DNA of 8,598 nt from RGIG6904 sp024680835 (GCA_024680835.1 JAILBP010000108.1:1-8598); one strand, 5' to 3'. Positions 1-5,861 are shown, counted from the stretch's first letter. Numbers and translations are program-made. Notes: a model not told the origin generated them from the letters alone.

Positions 1-1
1 T

Positions 2-131
2 CAGTCACTTTACATACATGATACAGGCAGCCGCGATAGCGGCAGTAGAGCCCGACAAGGCAATTCTGCCAGCTTGGCTTCGCAGATTGCCGATGTCAGG
101 GCGAGCCTGTAGAATGTATGTAAAGTGGCTG
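2..131. repeat. Long-armed structured palindromic element (possible ncRNA or MITE-like repeat)
   Basis: The arms at 2-28 and 105-131 are inverted repeats: 18 pairs (2-19 with 114-131, one a G.U if read as plus-strand RNA), a 2x2 internal loop (20-21, 112-113), then 7 pairs (22-28 with 105-111). The interior also folds. There is a 5-bp hairpin with a GATA loop at 30-43. A second stem is built from 50-53/99-102, 54-57/94-97, 59-64/86-91 and 66-69/82-85, with single-base bulges. The element lies about 40 bp downstream of the citrate synthase stop. It has no T-tract typical of a terminator and no convincing ORF. The arms share the core ACATACATGA with the element at 4661-4890. It could be a non-autonomous mobile repeat, a structured RNA or an elaborate 3'-end structure; the sequence does not decide between these. 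Confidence 0.6.
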
Positions 132-153
132 TGAATAGTAACTGATACGACAC

Positions 154-169
154 GATTCGTAAACGAATC
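154..169 (-). terminator. Perfect hairpin just after the citrate synthase stop
   Basis: A 7-bp perfect stem (154-160 with 163-169) with a 2-nt AA spacer begins 4 bp after the citrate synthase stop. On the minus strand it is not followed by a T-run, so it is more likely a weak terminator or an mRNA 3'-end stabiliser than a strong intrinsic terminator. Confidence 0.3.
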
Positions 170-173
170 CTGA

Positions 174-1586
174 CTATCGCTCGTCCATCGGTATAAAATC
201 TACCCAGTGTCCCACATATTTGTATGCCGGACGGATTATCTTGCCCTTATTGACAAGTTCCTCAAGCCTGTGTGCACTCCAGCCTGATATACGCGCAATA
301 GCAAAAATCGGTGTAAAAAGTTCCCTGGGGATACCCAGCATCGTATATACAAAGCCACTGTAAAAGTCAACGTTTGCACAGATCGGTTTGAAAGTAGTGC
401 GGTTTGCGACTATGAGTTCCTTGGCAAGGCGCTCAACGTTCTCATAAAGTCTAAGCTCATCGGTCATACCCTTCTCATTGGCAAGTTTCTCCGCAAAGTC
501 CTTGAGCACCACCTGTCTCGGATCTGATAATGTATATACCGCATGTCCCATTCCATATATAAGACCGCTGTTGTCAAACGCCTTCCTGTCCAGGATATTC
601 TGAAGATATGTTCTCAGTGCCTTTTCGTCATTCCAGTCTTTTACGTTTTCCTTGAGATCGTCAAACATCTGCAGAACCTTAAGGTTTGCGCCGCCGTGTT
701 TGGGTCCCTTCAGGGATGCAATAGATGCAGCCATAGCCGAATACGTGTCCGTACCCGAAGATGTCACCACATGATTGGTAAATGTAGAGTTGTTACCGCC
801 GCCGTGCTCTGCATGTATTATAAGAGCGGTATCCAAAACCTTTGCCTCAAGTTCCGTAAATATCCCATCTTCACGGAGCATATACAGAATGTTCTCCGCA
901 GTCGAGTATTCCTTCTTCGGAACCCTGATCAGGAAATCATTTTCAAGTCGGATATGCTGGTATGACTGATATGAATAAACCGCGATGACGGGCAGCTTTG
1001 CTATGAGCTGGAGACACTGCAGCAAAACATTCTCAACCGAGATATCATCCGGTGCATCATCATAAGAATAAAGTGACAGGACACTTCGCATCAGTCCGTT
1101 CATGACATTCTCCGAGGGCGCTTTCATGATAACGTCTCTCAAAAACTGACCGGAAACTTCCTGAAGATCAGAGATTATCTGACAAAAGCTTTTAAACTCG
1201 TCTCTGTTAGGCAGACGGCCAAACAGCAGAAGGTATGTAGTCTCCTCAAAACCGTACTGCCTGTCTCCGATACCCTTCACAAGATCCACCACGTCAACGC
1301 CCTGATAGTGCAGCGTACCGTCGGCAGGTATCTTGCGACCACCGTTAAAATCAAAGGCCTTTACATCAGAGATCTCTGTAAGTCCCGTCAGAACTCCGGC
1401 TCCGTTGGAATCTCTCAATCCTCTCTTAACTTCATATTCCACATATAAAGCCTGGTCGATAGTGCCGGATTTCAGACATCTCTCCACCAGATAATCATAT
1501 TTTTTGTTAAGCTCCTCCGAGAGGGACATCATAGCTTTATTATTCATGTGTCCGCTCATCTTGACGATCTTCTTTTTCGCCGGCAT
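174..1586 (-). CDS. Citrate synthase (citrate/2-methylcitrate synthase family)
   Basis: This 470-residue protein should condense acetyl-CoA with oxaloacetate to give citrate in the cytosol, feeding 2-oxoglutarate and glutamate synthesis in an anaerobe. Diagnostic motifs are visible: HAEHGGGNNST (258-268) with the first catalytic His region, GPKHGGAN (294-301), GMGHAVYTLSDPR (345-357) whose His348 fits the second catalytic His, and NVDFYSG (405-411) whose Asp407 fits the catalytic Asp. ISGWSAHRLEE (433-443) is the usual C-terminal signature. It is longer than the roughly 370-430 residues of many bacterial enzymes; the extra length is an N-terminal segment of about 60 residues. The ATG follows a GGGAGG site at 7 nt. 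The gene starts 31 bp after the trpS stop on the same strand, so the two are probably co-transcribed. Methylcitrate synthase activity cannot be excluded from sequence. Confidence 0.95.
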   Translation of the reverse strand: MPAKKKIVKMSGHMNNKAMMSLSEELNKKYDYLVERCLKSGTIDQALYVEYEVKRGLRDSNGAGVLTGLTEISDVKAFDFNGGRKIPADGTLHYQGVDVVDLVKGIGDRQYGFEETTYLLLFGRLPNRDEFKSFCQIISDLQEVSGQFLRDVIMKAPSENVMNGLMRSVLSLYSYDDAPDDISVENVLLQCLQLIAKLPVIAVYSYQSYQHIRLENDFLIRVPKKEYSTAENILYMLREDGIFTELEAKVLDTALIIHAEHGGGNNSTFTNHVVTSSGTDTYSAMAASIASLKGPKHGGANLKVLQMFDDLKENVKDWNDEKALRTYLQNILDRKAFDNSGLIYGMGHAVYTLSDPRQVVLKDFAEKLANEKGMTDELRLYENVERLAKELIVANRTTFKPICANVDFYSGFVYTMLGIPRELFTPIFAIARISGWSAHRLEELVNKGKIIRPAYKYVGHWVDFIPMDER

Positions 1587-1617
1587 GTTGTTACCTCCCT
1601 TAAACAGTATGTTTCTG

Positions 1618-2703
1618 TCAGTCTTTGTATTTGTCCACGTGCTCCGCGATCAGCGCCGCATCCTCAAAGTAATTTATCTTCATGGAATTTCTCACGTCGG
1701 ATAAGGTCTGTGAAGCGACCTTCCTCGCCTCGTCCGTGCCTTTTTTTAGGATATCGTAAACATCTGTGATGTGTTTTTCCCAGTAATGGCGTTTCTCTCT
1801 TATAGGCGCAAGCTCCGCATTCAGGACTTTCTGAAGGAACTTCTTGACAGCGACATCGCCGAGTCCGCCTCTCTTGTAATGGTCCTCAAGCTCCTCTATC
1901 CCTGCGTATTCCGGCCAGAACTCTGCAAAATGCTCAGGTCTTGAAAATGCCTCAAGGTAGGTGAACACCGTATTTCCCTCGATATGTCCGGGGTCGTCTT
2001 TCTTGAGATGAAGGGGATCTGTAAACATGGTCATAACCCGCTTATTGACCTCTTCCTCCGGATCCGCCAGATAGATGCAATTGCCGAGTGATTTGCTCAT
2101 CTTGGCATCGCCGTCAGTGCCCGGAAGCCTTAAGCAGGCTTTATTGTCAGGCAACAGTATCTCCGGCTCCACCAGTGTCTCACCGTACACACTGTTGAAC
2201 TTGCGCACGATCTCCCTGGTCTGCTCCAGCATGGGCTCCTGATCTTCGCCCGCCGGTACAGTGGTAGCCTTGAAAGCAGTGATATCAGCAGCCTGGCTTA
2301 TGGGATATGTAAAGAAACCAACCGGTATCGAAGTCTCAAAATTGCGCATCTTGATCTCGGTCTTCACAGTGGGATTTCTCTCAAGGCGCGATACAGTGAC
2401 AAGGTTCATATAATAAAAACTGAGCTCTGTGAGCTCCGGCACCATCGACTGTATCAGTATGCTCGACTTTTCCGGATCTATTCCCGCAGAAAGGTAATCT
2501 AATGCAACCTCTATGATGTTCTCCCTCACCTTTTCCGGATGCTCGGCGTTATCTGTCAGCGCCTGCGCGTCTGCTATCATAATGAATATTTTGTCATATT
2601 CACCTGAATTCTGAAGTTCGACCCTGCGTCTTAATGAACCGACATAGTGACCTATATGAAGCCTTCCCGTCGGTCTGTCTCCCGTTAGAATAATCTTGGA
2701 CAT
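1618..2703 (-). CDS. trpS: Tryptophan--tRNA ligase
   Basis: This class I aminoacyl-tRNA synthetase charges tRNA-Trp with tryptophan. The HIGH signature is at residues 16-19, in the context PTGRLHIGHYVGS. The KMSKS loop is at 201-205. The TrpRS-typical GEDQ segment (152-155) follows TTVPA. At 361 residues it is slightly longer than compact TrpRS enzymes of about 330. The ATG is preceded by AGGAG at about 8 nt. No T-box or tryptophan leader is visible: only about 125 bp separate it from the upstream gene, and most of that is a GC-rich hairpin plus AT-rich spacer. The citrate synthase gene follows after 31 bp, suggesting a two-gene transcript. Confidence 0.96.
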   Translation of the reverse strand: MSKIILTGDRPTGRLHIGHYVGSLRRRVELQNSGEYDKIFIMIADAQALTDNAEHPEKVRENIIEVALDYLSAGIDPEKSSILIQSMVPELTELSFYYMNLVTVSRLERNPTVKTEIKMRNFETSIPVGFFTYPISQAADITAFKATTVPAGEDQEPMLEQTREIVRKFNSVYGETLVEPEILLPDNKACLRLPGTDGDAKMSKSLGNCIYLADPEEEVNKRVMTMFTDPLHLKKDDPGHIEGNTVFTYLEAFSRPEHFAEFWPEYAGIEELEDHYKRGGLGDVAVKKFLQKVLNAELAPIREKRHYWEKHITDVYDILKKGTDEARKVASQTLSDVRNSMKINYFEDAALIAEHVDKYKD

Positions 2704-2775
2704 CTCTCTCTCCTTTTATCCTTTTATTTTGTAAAGATCCGGTATTTACCGCGAGCAATACATTCCCTCAACAAT

Positions 2776-2805
2776 TCGGAGCCGGGCAATAATCCCCGGC
2801 TCCGA
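2776..2805 (-). terminator. GC-rich hairpin downstream of the mini-MCP gene
   Basis: An 11-bp perfect stem (2776-2786 with 2795-2805) encloses an 8-nt loop. It lies 25 bp beyond the stop of the minus-strand MCP fragment gene. On the minus strand the stem runs into AATTGTTG, which is only modestly T-rich. It probably ends the mini-MCP transcript before trpS, but it is not a textbook terminator. Confidence 0.55.
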
Positions 2806-2829
2806 GCAAAAACTCTAATATACACGCGT

Positions 2830-3126
2830 TTACTTGAGCAGCTTTTCCACAAGGTCCTGAAGCTCATTCATCTTGGAATTGATAGCCGCATTACTCTTGC
2901 CTATGTCACCGGCCAGTGACTCAACCTTCTTGGCCACTATGGCAAAGCCCTTGCCTGCCTCGCCTGCCCTGGCTGCCTCAATAGACGCATTCAATGCAAG
3001 TATTTTCTGATTGTGCTCCATCTTACCGAGACCGCTGGCAATATCCCTGATCTGCTTAATACACCTGTCAATGGCTTTGAGATCCTCACTGATATCAGCT
3101 TTTTCCATGATGTCTTCTTTTTCCAT
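2830..3126 (-). CDS. Stand-alone MCP signalling-domain protein (98 aa)
   Basis: Residues 41-72 carry the highly conserved tip of the chemoreceptor cytoplasmic hairpin (ILALNASIEAARAGEAGKGF, then AIVAKKVESLA). In full receptors this part contacts CheA and CheW. Here it is flanked only by about 40 helical residues before and 26 after. There is no transmembrane segment, HAMP or sensor domain, so the protein should be soluble, and it is far shorter than the usual receptors of over 500 residues. A TTG start at 3156 in the same frame is possible. The ATG at 3126 is preferred because a G-rich ribosome site lies 6 nt upstream. The gene has its own strong promoter (3168-3196) and a following hairpin, so it appears to be an independent gene and not the tail of a broken receptor. 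Its function is unknown; a modulator or adaptor of receptor arrays is possible. Confidence 0.8.
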   Translation of the reverse strand: MEKEDIMEKADISEDLKAIDRCIKQIRDIASGLGKMEHNQKILALNASIEAARAGEAGKGFAIVAKKVESLAGDIGKSNAAINSKMNELQDLVEKLLK

Positions 3127-3167
3127 AAAAATCCCCCCACTGTCGTTCACCAACAAGCATCTAAAAG

Positions 3168-3196
3168 ATTATACAAAATTTTGCCGATATAGTCAA
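3168..3196 (-). promoter_or_regulatory. Sigma-A promoter of the mini-MCP gene
   Basis: On the minus strand, TTGACT (3196-3191) is followed by a 17-bp spacer and a perfect TATAAT (3173-3168). Initiation would fall near 3161, giving an mRNA leader of about 35 nt before the ATG at 3126. Confidence 0.85.
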
Positions 3197-3248
3197 GTTA
3201 TCGACTGCGATTTTTGAAACTATCAGCGGCTTTGAACAGTAACAGCCA

Positions 3249-3725
3249 TCACACTTTACCGATAATATCTGCCGGATCGGCAGATATCATCCTGCTGTTA
3301 TAATACCTTAAGTCCCCGGTCACATCCTCCCCAAGCCACTCCGGCGGCACGAAGGAAGCAGCCTGATCTTCATCGGCAAACTCAACCTCCGCCAGCACAA
3401 GCCCCTTTAAGATCCCGTCAAAAACATCCAGCTCAACCGTCAGATCATCATACTCCTTTCCTAAAGGAATGAGATAACGGTCTTTTTCTATGAAATTCCC
3501 GTCACATTTCGGTCGCAGGTGAATATAGGACTCTTCATTCAGAGGCAGGTTGTATTCCTCCCTCGCCATCAGCCCCCTGCCCTTATAGGTCATATAATGA
3601 TCATCATCGGATTTTCTGATCCTGACAACCGGATCCGTACAAAGATACCCCTGTTCAATCCTTTTCTTTTCGAATTTGTCAAGCTCCGGAATCTCTCTCG
3701 GAATAAATTTGCGTTCTATCTCCAT
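3249..3725 (-). CDS. CYTH domain protein (triphosphate tunnel metalloenzyme family)
   Basis: The protein begins MEIERKF, the ExExK signature of the CYTH/triphosphate tunnel fold: Glu2, Glu4 and Lys6 would bind metal and triphosphate. Other expected charged strand residues follow: VVRIRK (33-38), YMTYKG (44-49), VELDVFDG (97-104) and EVEF (113-116). At 158 residues it matches single-domain bacterial members, which hydrolyse inorganic triphosphate or related triphosphates; the true substrate cannot be read from sequence. An in-frame GTG at 3743 exists, but a GGAGG site lies inside that extension, 5 nt before the ATG at 3725, so the ATG is chosen. It is transcribed divergently from the rubrerythrin gene. 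Confidence 0.85.
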   Translation of the reverse strand: MEIERKFIPREIPELDKFEKKRIEQGYLCTDPVVRIRKSDDDHYMTYKGRGLMAREEYNLPLNEESYIHLRPKCDGNFIEKDRYLIPLGKEYDDLTVELDVFDGILKGLVLAEVEFADEDQAASFVPPEWLGEDVTGDLRYYNSRMISADPADIIGKV

Positions 3726-3797
3726 AACAACCTCCGGAATCACCCTCAGGATGCACTTATCTCCCCCCTTTACAGGGCACTTTGGACACCAATAAAT

Positions 3798-3826
3798 ACA
3801 ATAACAAAAGTTGACACTTTTTTCAA
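3798..3826 (-). promoter_or_regulatory. Putative promoter of the CYTH gene
   Basis: On the minus strand, TTGAAA (3826-3821), a 17-bp spacer and TATTGT (3803-3798) fit a sigma-A promoter. It overlaps the oppositely directed rubrerythrin promoter, so the two polymerases would compete for the same DNA. The mRNA leader would be about 65 nt. Confidence 0.55.
3806..3821. promoter_or_regulatory. Palindrome across the divergent promoters (candidate operator)
   Basis: AAAAGT (3806-3811), TGAC, ACTTTT (3816-3821) is a perfect 6+4+6 inverted repeat. It covers the rubrerythrin -35 box and the spacer of the CYTH promoter, so a protein bound there could affect both genes. It does not match the PerR or Rex consensus as I know them. 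Confidence 0.35.
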
Positions 3827-3839
3827 TAGATGATACATT
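3811..3839 (+). promoter_or_regulatory. Extended -10 promoter of the rubrerythrin gene
   Basis: A perfect TTGACA (3811-3816) is followed by a 17-bp spacer and TACATT (3834-3839), preceded by the TGn extension (3831-3833). Initiation near 3846 would give a leader of about 80 nt. Confidence 0.75.
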
Positions 3840-3855
3840 ATTAATGATGTTATGA

Positions 3856-3896
3856 AGGTTGAAAAACCTGCAGGATCACAGGTTAAAGCCTGCAGG
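3856..3896 (+). promoter_or_regulatory. Rubrerythrin mRNA leader with alternative hairpins
   Basis: Three pairings compete in this leader. AGGTT (3856-3860) pairs with AACCT (3865-3869) around a GAAA loop. AACCTG (3865-3870) pairs with CAGGTT (3879-3884). Two identical CCTGCAGG palindromes (3867-3874, 3889-3896) can pair with each other. The palindromes start 22 bp apart, two helical turns, so they could equally be a DNA operator downstream of the start site. The ribosome site follows at 3911-3918. Confidence 0.4.
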
Positions 3897-3926
3897 AACA
3901 TAAGATGTAAAAGGAGGGATTACACA

Positions 3927-4514
3927 ATGGCAAAATGGGTATGCAGCGTATGCGGCTATGTACACGAAGGCGACGAGCCACCGGCAGAATGTCCGGTATG
4001 TCACGTTCCGGCTGACAAATTCAAAAAACAGGAAGGCGAGATGACACTGGCAGCTGAGCATGTTTACGGTATCTACGGCAAGACAGTAAAAGATAACGCA
4101 GATATCCCCGAAGCTGACAAGCAGTACATTCTCGATCAGCTCAAGGCAAACTTCACAGGCGAGTGCTCAGAGGTTGGCATGTATCTTTGCATGGCACGTA
4201 TCGCGCACAGAGAGGGATATCCGGAGATCGGTCTCTATTGGGAGAAGGCAGCATTCGAAGAGGCAGAGCACGCAGCGAAATTCGCGGAACTTTTAGGCGA
4301 GGAGCTCGAGCCGAAGATGAAAGCCACCACCAAAGACAACCTGGCTTGGCGTGTAGACTGCGAGTTCGGTGCTACCGCAGGCAAGACAGAACTTGCCACC
4401 ATGGCCAAGAAATACGGGCTTGATGCCATCCATGATACCGTTCACGAGATGGCCCGCGACGAGGCAAGACACGGCAAGGCTCTCAAGGGCATGCTGGACA
4501 GATATTTCAAATAA
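3927..4514 (+). CDS. Reverse rubrerythrin (NADH peroxidase-type rubrerythrin)
   Basis: This 195-residue cytosolic protein should reduce hydrogen peroxide to water with electrons from NADH-linked rubredoxin reductases, protecting an anaerobe from oxygen stress. The rubredoxin-like FeS4 domain is N-terminal (Cys6, Cys9, Cys22, Cys25), the reverse of classical rubrerythrin. The four-helix diiron domain follows, with likely ligands Glu79, Glu112, His115, Glu146, Glu179 and His182 in the motifs GECSE, EEAEH and DEARH. The ATG at 3927 is chosen because a strong AAGGAGGG site lies 8 nt upstream. The frame stays open upstream to 3852, but that part coincides with the structured leader. Clear promoter before it and terminator after it indicate a single-gene transcript. 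PerR control is known for clostridial homologues, but no PerR box was recognised here. Confidence 0.93.
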   Translation: MAKWVCSVCGYVHEGDEPPAECPVCHVPADKFKKQEGEMTLAAEHVYGIYGKTVKDNADIPEADKQYILDQLKANFTGECSEVGMYLCMARIAHREGYPEIGLYWEKAAFEEAEHAAKFAELLGEELEPKMKATTKDNLAWRVDCEFGATAGKTELATMAKKYGLDAIHDTVHEMARDEARHGKALKGMLDRYFK

Positions 4515-4547
4515 TATCATCTTATAGAGATTAAATCAGGGCAACAT

Positions 4548-4579
4548 AAAAGCGGCGAATCACTTCGCCGCTTTTGTCA
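4548..4579 (+). terminator. Terminator of the rubrerythrin gene
   Basis: A 12-bp perfect stem (4548-4559 with 4564-4575) with a 4-nt loop is flanked by an A-run and a T-run, so it could work in both directions. It begins 33 bp after the rubrerythrin stop. Part of its left arm and loop recurs at 5849-5861. Confidence 0.8.
4549..4561 (+). repeat. Direct repeat AAAGCGGCGAATC, left copy
   Basis: This 13-bp sequence, part of the rubrerythrin terminator, recurs perfectly at 5849-5861. The similarity continues for 3 more bases with one mismatch. The two copies bracket the large palindromic element and the toxin-antitoxin pair, about 1.3 kb apart. Confidence 0.6.
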
Positions 4580-4660
4580 TGGTCTTTCATCTCTATGCAT
4601 TTCCTACAGTTTGCCGCCCTTTGGTGTAGGGCAAACGTATAATACTGTGTACTACAGTTT

Positions 4661-4890
4661 TAATCGGATTGCGGACATACATGACACCCGGTGCTCCTGT
4701 GCGCTTCCCGTCGTCGCGGGGAGTCCCGCACATGCATACGGTTGTGAACTGTGCGTGACCTTCGCTACGCTCGCTCACACTCGTTCACAACCGTATGCAT
4801 GTGCTTATGTTTTCTTTTTTCAAATCTATGTCCCCTTGCTCGGTCAGCGCAAGGTCGCACAGGTATCATATATGTCCACGATCCGCTGGT
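4661..4890. repeat. Large multi-stem inverted-repeat element (possible ncRNA or palindromic mobile repeat)
   Basis: The stretch between the rubrerythrin terminator and the toxin-antitoxin promoter has no convincing gene but is strongly structured. Outer arms 4665-4688 and 4862-4885 match at 20 of 24 positions, and all four differences are transitions; three become G.U pairs if read as minus-strand RNA. Inside are an 8-bp hairpin (4703-4710 with 4717-4724), a 22-bp perfect hairpin (4728-4749 with 4783-4804, 33-nt loop) followed on the plus strand by a T-rich stretch (4805-4820), and a 6-bp hairpin (4834-4839 with 4849-4854). A smaller imperfect inverted repeat lies just before it at about 4606-4646. 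The outer arms resemble those of the element at 2-131 (ACATAYATGA core). I do not recognise a named family. Confidence 0.55.
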
Positions 4891-4939
4891 TACCGTAAAA
4901 TCGACTGTAAAAAAATGCAAACTCAAAACTATGTAATCA

Positions 4940-4987
4940 TATGTTTACAATTGCAATCACTCGTGGTATACTGCAATTGTAAACATA
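4940..4987. promoter_or_regulatory. Operator palindrome of the toxin-antitoxin operon
   Basis: A 16-bp perfect inverted repeat (4940-4955 with 4972-4987) has a 16-bp centre, and each arm contains the palindrome CAATTG. The left arm covers the -35 box; the right arm starts at the last base of the -10 box and covers the start site. This is the expected layout for autorepression by a ribbon-helix-helix antitoxin, alone or with its toxin. Confidence 0.75.
4944..4972 (+). promoter_or_regulatory. Promoter of the toxin-antitoxin operon
   Basis: TTTACA (4944-4949), a 17-bp spacer and TATACT (4967-4972) preceded by TGn (4964-4966) make a strong extended -10 promoter. It is fully embedded in the palindromic operator. 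Confidence 0.8.
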
Positions 4988-5012
4988 AATCAGAAGAAAG
5001 GCGGTGTGTATT

Positions 5013-5303
5013 ATGGCCAGCACTTTGATTCAGTTCAGAGCGGATGATATTGAAAAGATAGAGGCAACAAAGATTTGTAATAGTATAGGAATAAATTTGC
5101 AGACATATTTTAGGATTTGTATGTCCAGATTGATTGCTGAAAAAGGAATACCTTTTTCTATGAAAATGGATTATGTCAACGAAGATAACCGTGCGTTAGA
5201 TGCTCTAAAAAAAGCGAGCAGAATAGCAAAGGAAAACGGTATTTCGGACATGAGTCTTGAAGAAATCAATGCAGAGATTTCTGCAGCGAGGAACAAAATA
5301 TGA
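5013..5303 (+). CDS. RelB/DinJ-family antitoxin
   Basis: This 96-residue protein has the RelB/DinJ layout. An N-terminal ribbon-helix-helix DNA-binding segment (about 1-50) contains IQFRADD, a conserved INLQTYFRICM helix and the family-typical EKGIPF turn. A C-terminal toxin-binding part (about 55-96) includes ALKKASRIAKENG and MSLEEINAEISAARNKI. It should neutralise the toxin encoded next to it and repress its own promoter. The ATG at 5013 is chosen over an in-frame GTG at 5004 because the AAAGGCGG ribosome site (ending at 5004) is then 8 nt away. Its stop overlaps the toxin start in an ATGA, so the two are translationally coupled. RelB antitoxins usually partner RelE/YafQ-fold toxins; here the partner is a PIN protein. 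Confidence 0.88.
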   Translation: MASTLIQFRADDIEKIEATKICNSIGINLQTYFRICMSRLIAEKGIPFSMKMDYVNEDNRALDALKKASRIAKENGISDMSLEEINAEISAARNKI

Positions 5304-5728
5304 AAAAGTATTATGCTGTAATCGATACTAACGTTTTGGTCTCTGCTGCTCTTCGAATGGAGTCTGTTCCCGGAAGTATTATCGAACTAGTTTTCACTGG
5401 GGTTGTCATACCATTAATAAATGAATCTATAGTTACCGAATACCGTGAAGTGCTCTCTAGGGACAAGTTCCGTTTTCCAACAGATGTTGTTGATGATCTT
5501 GTGTCCGGAATCTGCAGGAATGCAATATCTGTAAATGAGAAAACTCTTGAAGTAGAACTTCCGGATCCCAAGTACCGAGTTTTTTATGAAGTAACCATGG
5601 AAGGCAGAAAGACAGATGATACATACCTGGTAACAGGTAATCTCAAACATTTTCCGGTTGAACCATTTATAGTATCTCCACGAGAAATGCTGGATATCAT
5701 TGTAGAAGGGATAGATTCAGAGTGTTGA
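5300..5728 (+). CDS. PIN-domain toxin of a type II toxin-antitoxin system
   Basis: This 142-residue protein is a putative PIN-family toxin (COG1569-like) that would act as a magnesium-dependent ribonuclease. The PIN start is clear: VIDTNVLVSA with Asp9 and Asn11. Further candidate metal-binding acids are Glu47 (SIVTEYREVL), Asp89 (LPDPKY) and Asp106/Asp107. The segment YLVTGNLKHFP (109-119) and the PREML tail (127-131) are typical of this subfamily. It starts inside the antitoxin stop codon (ATGA). All expected residues appear present, so it is probably functional. RNA target is unknown. The terminator at 5871-5913 would end the operon. Confidence 0.88.
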   Translation: MKKYYAVIDTNVLVSAALRMESVPGSIIELVFTGVVIPLINESIVTEYREVLSRDKFRFPTDVVDDLVSGICRNAISVNEKTLEVELPDPKYRVFYEVTMEGRKTDDTYLVTGNLKHFPVEPFIVSPREMLDIIVEGIDSEC

Positions 5729-5848
5729 CTTAACATAGCCAAAGCCAACTGGAACAGACAAAACCCAGATTGAGCATAAAAAAACAGTTAGTTCTCGCCC
5801 AGACTCAGCTTACTGCAAAATGTTGATCCGGTATGCTACAGACAGCGC

Positions 5849-5861
5849 AAAGCGGCGAATC
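5849..5861 (+). repeat. Direct repeat AAAGCGGCGAATC, right copy
   Basis: This is a perfect 13-bp copy of part of the rubrerythrin terminator (4549-4561), here without its complementary arm. It lies in the otherwise featureless stretch 5729-5870 after the toxin gene, where I see no gene. Confidence 0.55.

Noticed and set aside
2704..2829. T-box or tryptophan-responsive leader upstream of trpS
   Set aside because: The space is too short and no T-box antiterminator or specifier structure is visible; the hairpin present sits at the end of the preceding gene.
3726..3790. Short GTG-started leader peptide overlapping the CYTH start
   Set aside because: A G-rich stretch could serve as a ribosome site, but composition and length give no support and the CYTH gene has its own site.
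3852..3926. N-terminal extension of 25 codons on the rubrerythrin
   Set aside because: It has no ribosome site, overlaps the structured leader and starts only 13 bp after the -10 box. The ATG at 3927 has a strong site and begins the conserved rubredoxin domain.
4593..5028. Several open frames of 60-95 codons on both strands between rubrerythrin and the antitoxin
   Set aside because: They run through inverted-repeat arms, overlap one another, lack good ribosome sites and show no domain; they look like read-through of a structured repeat.
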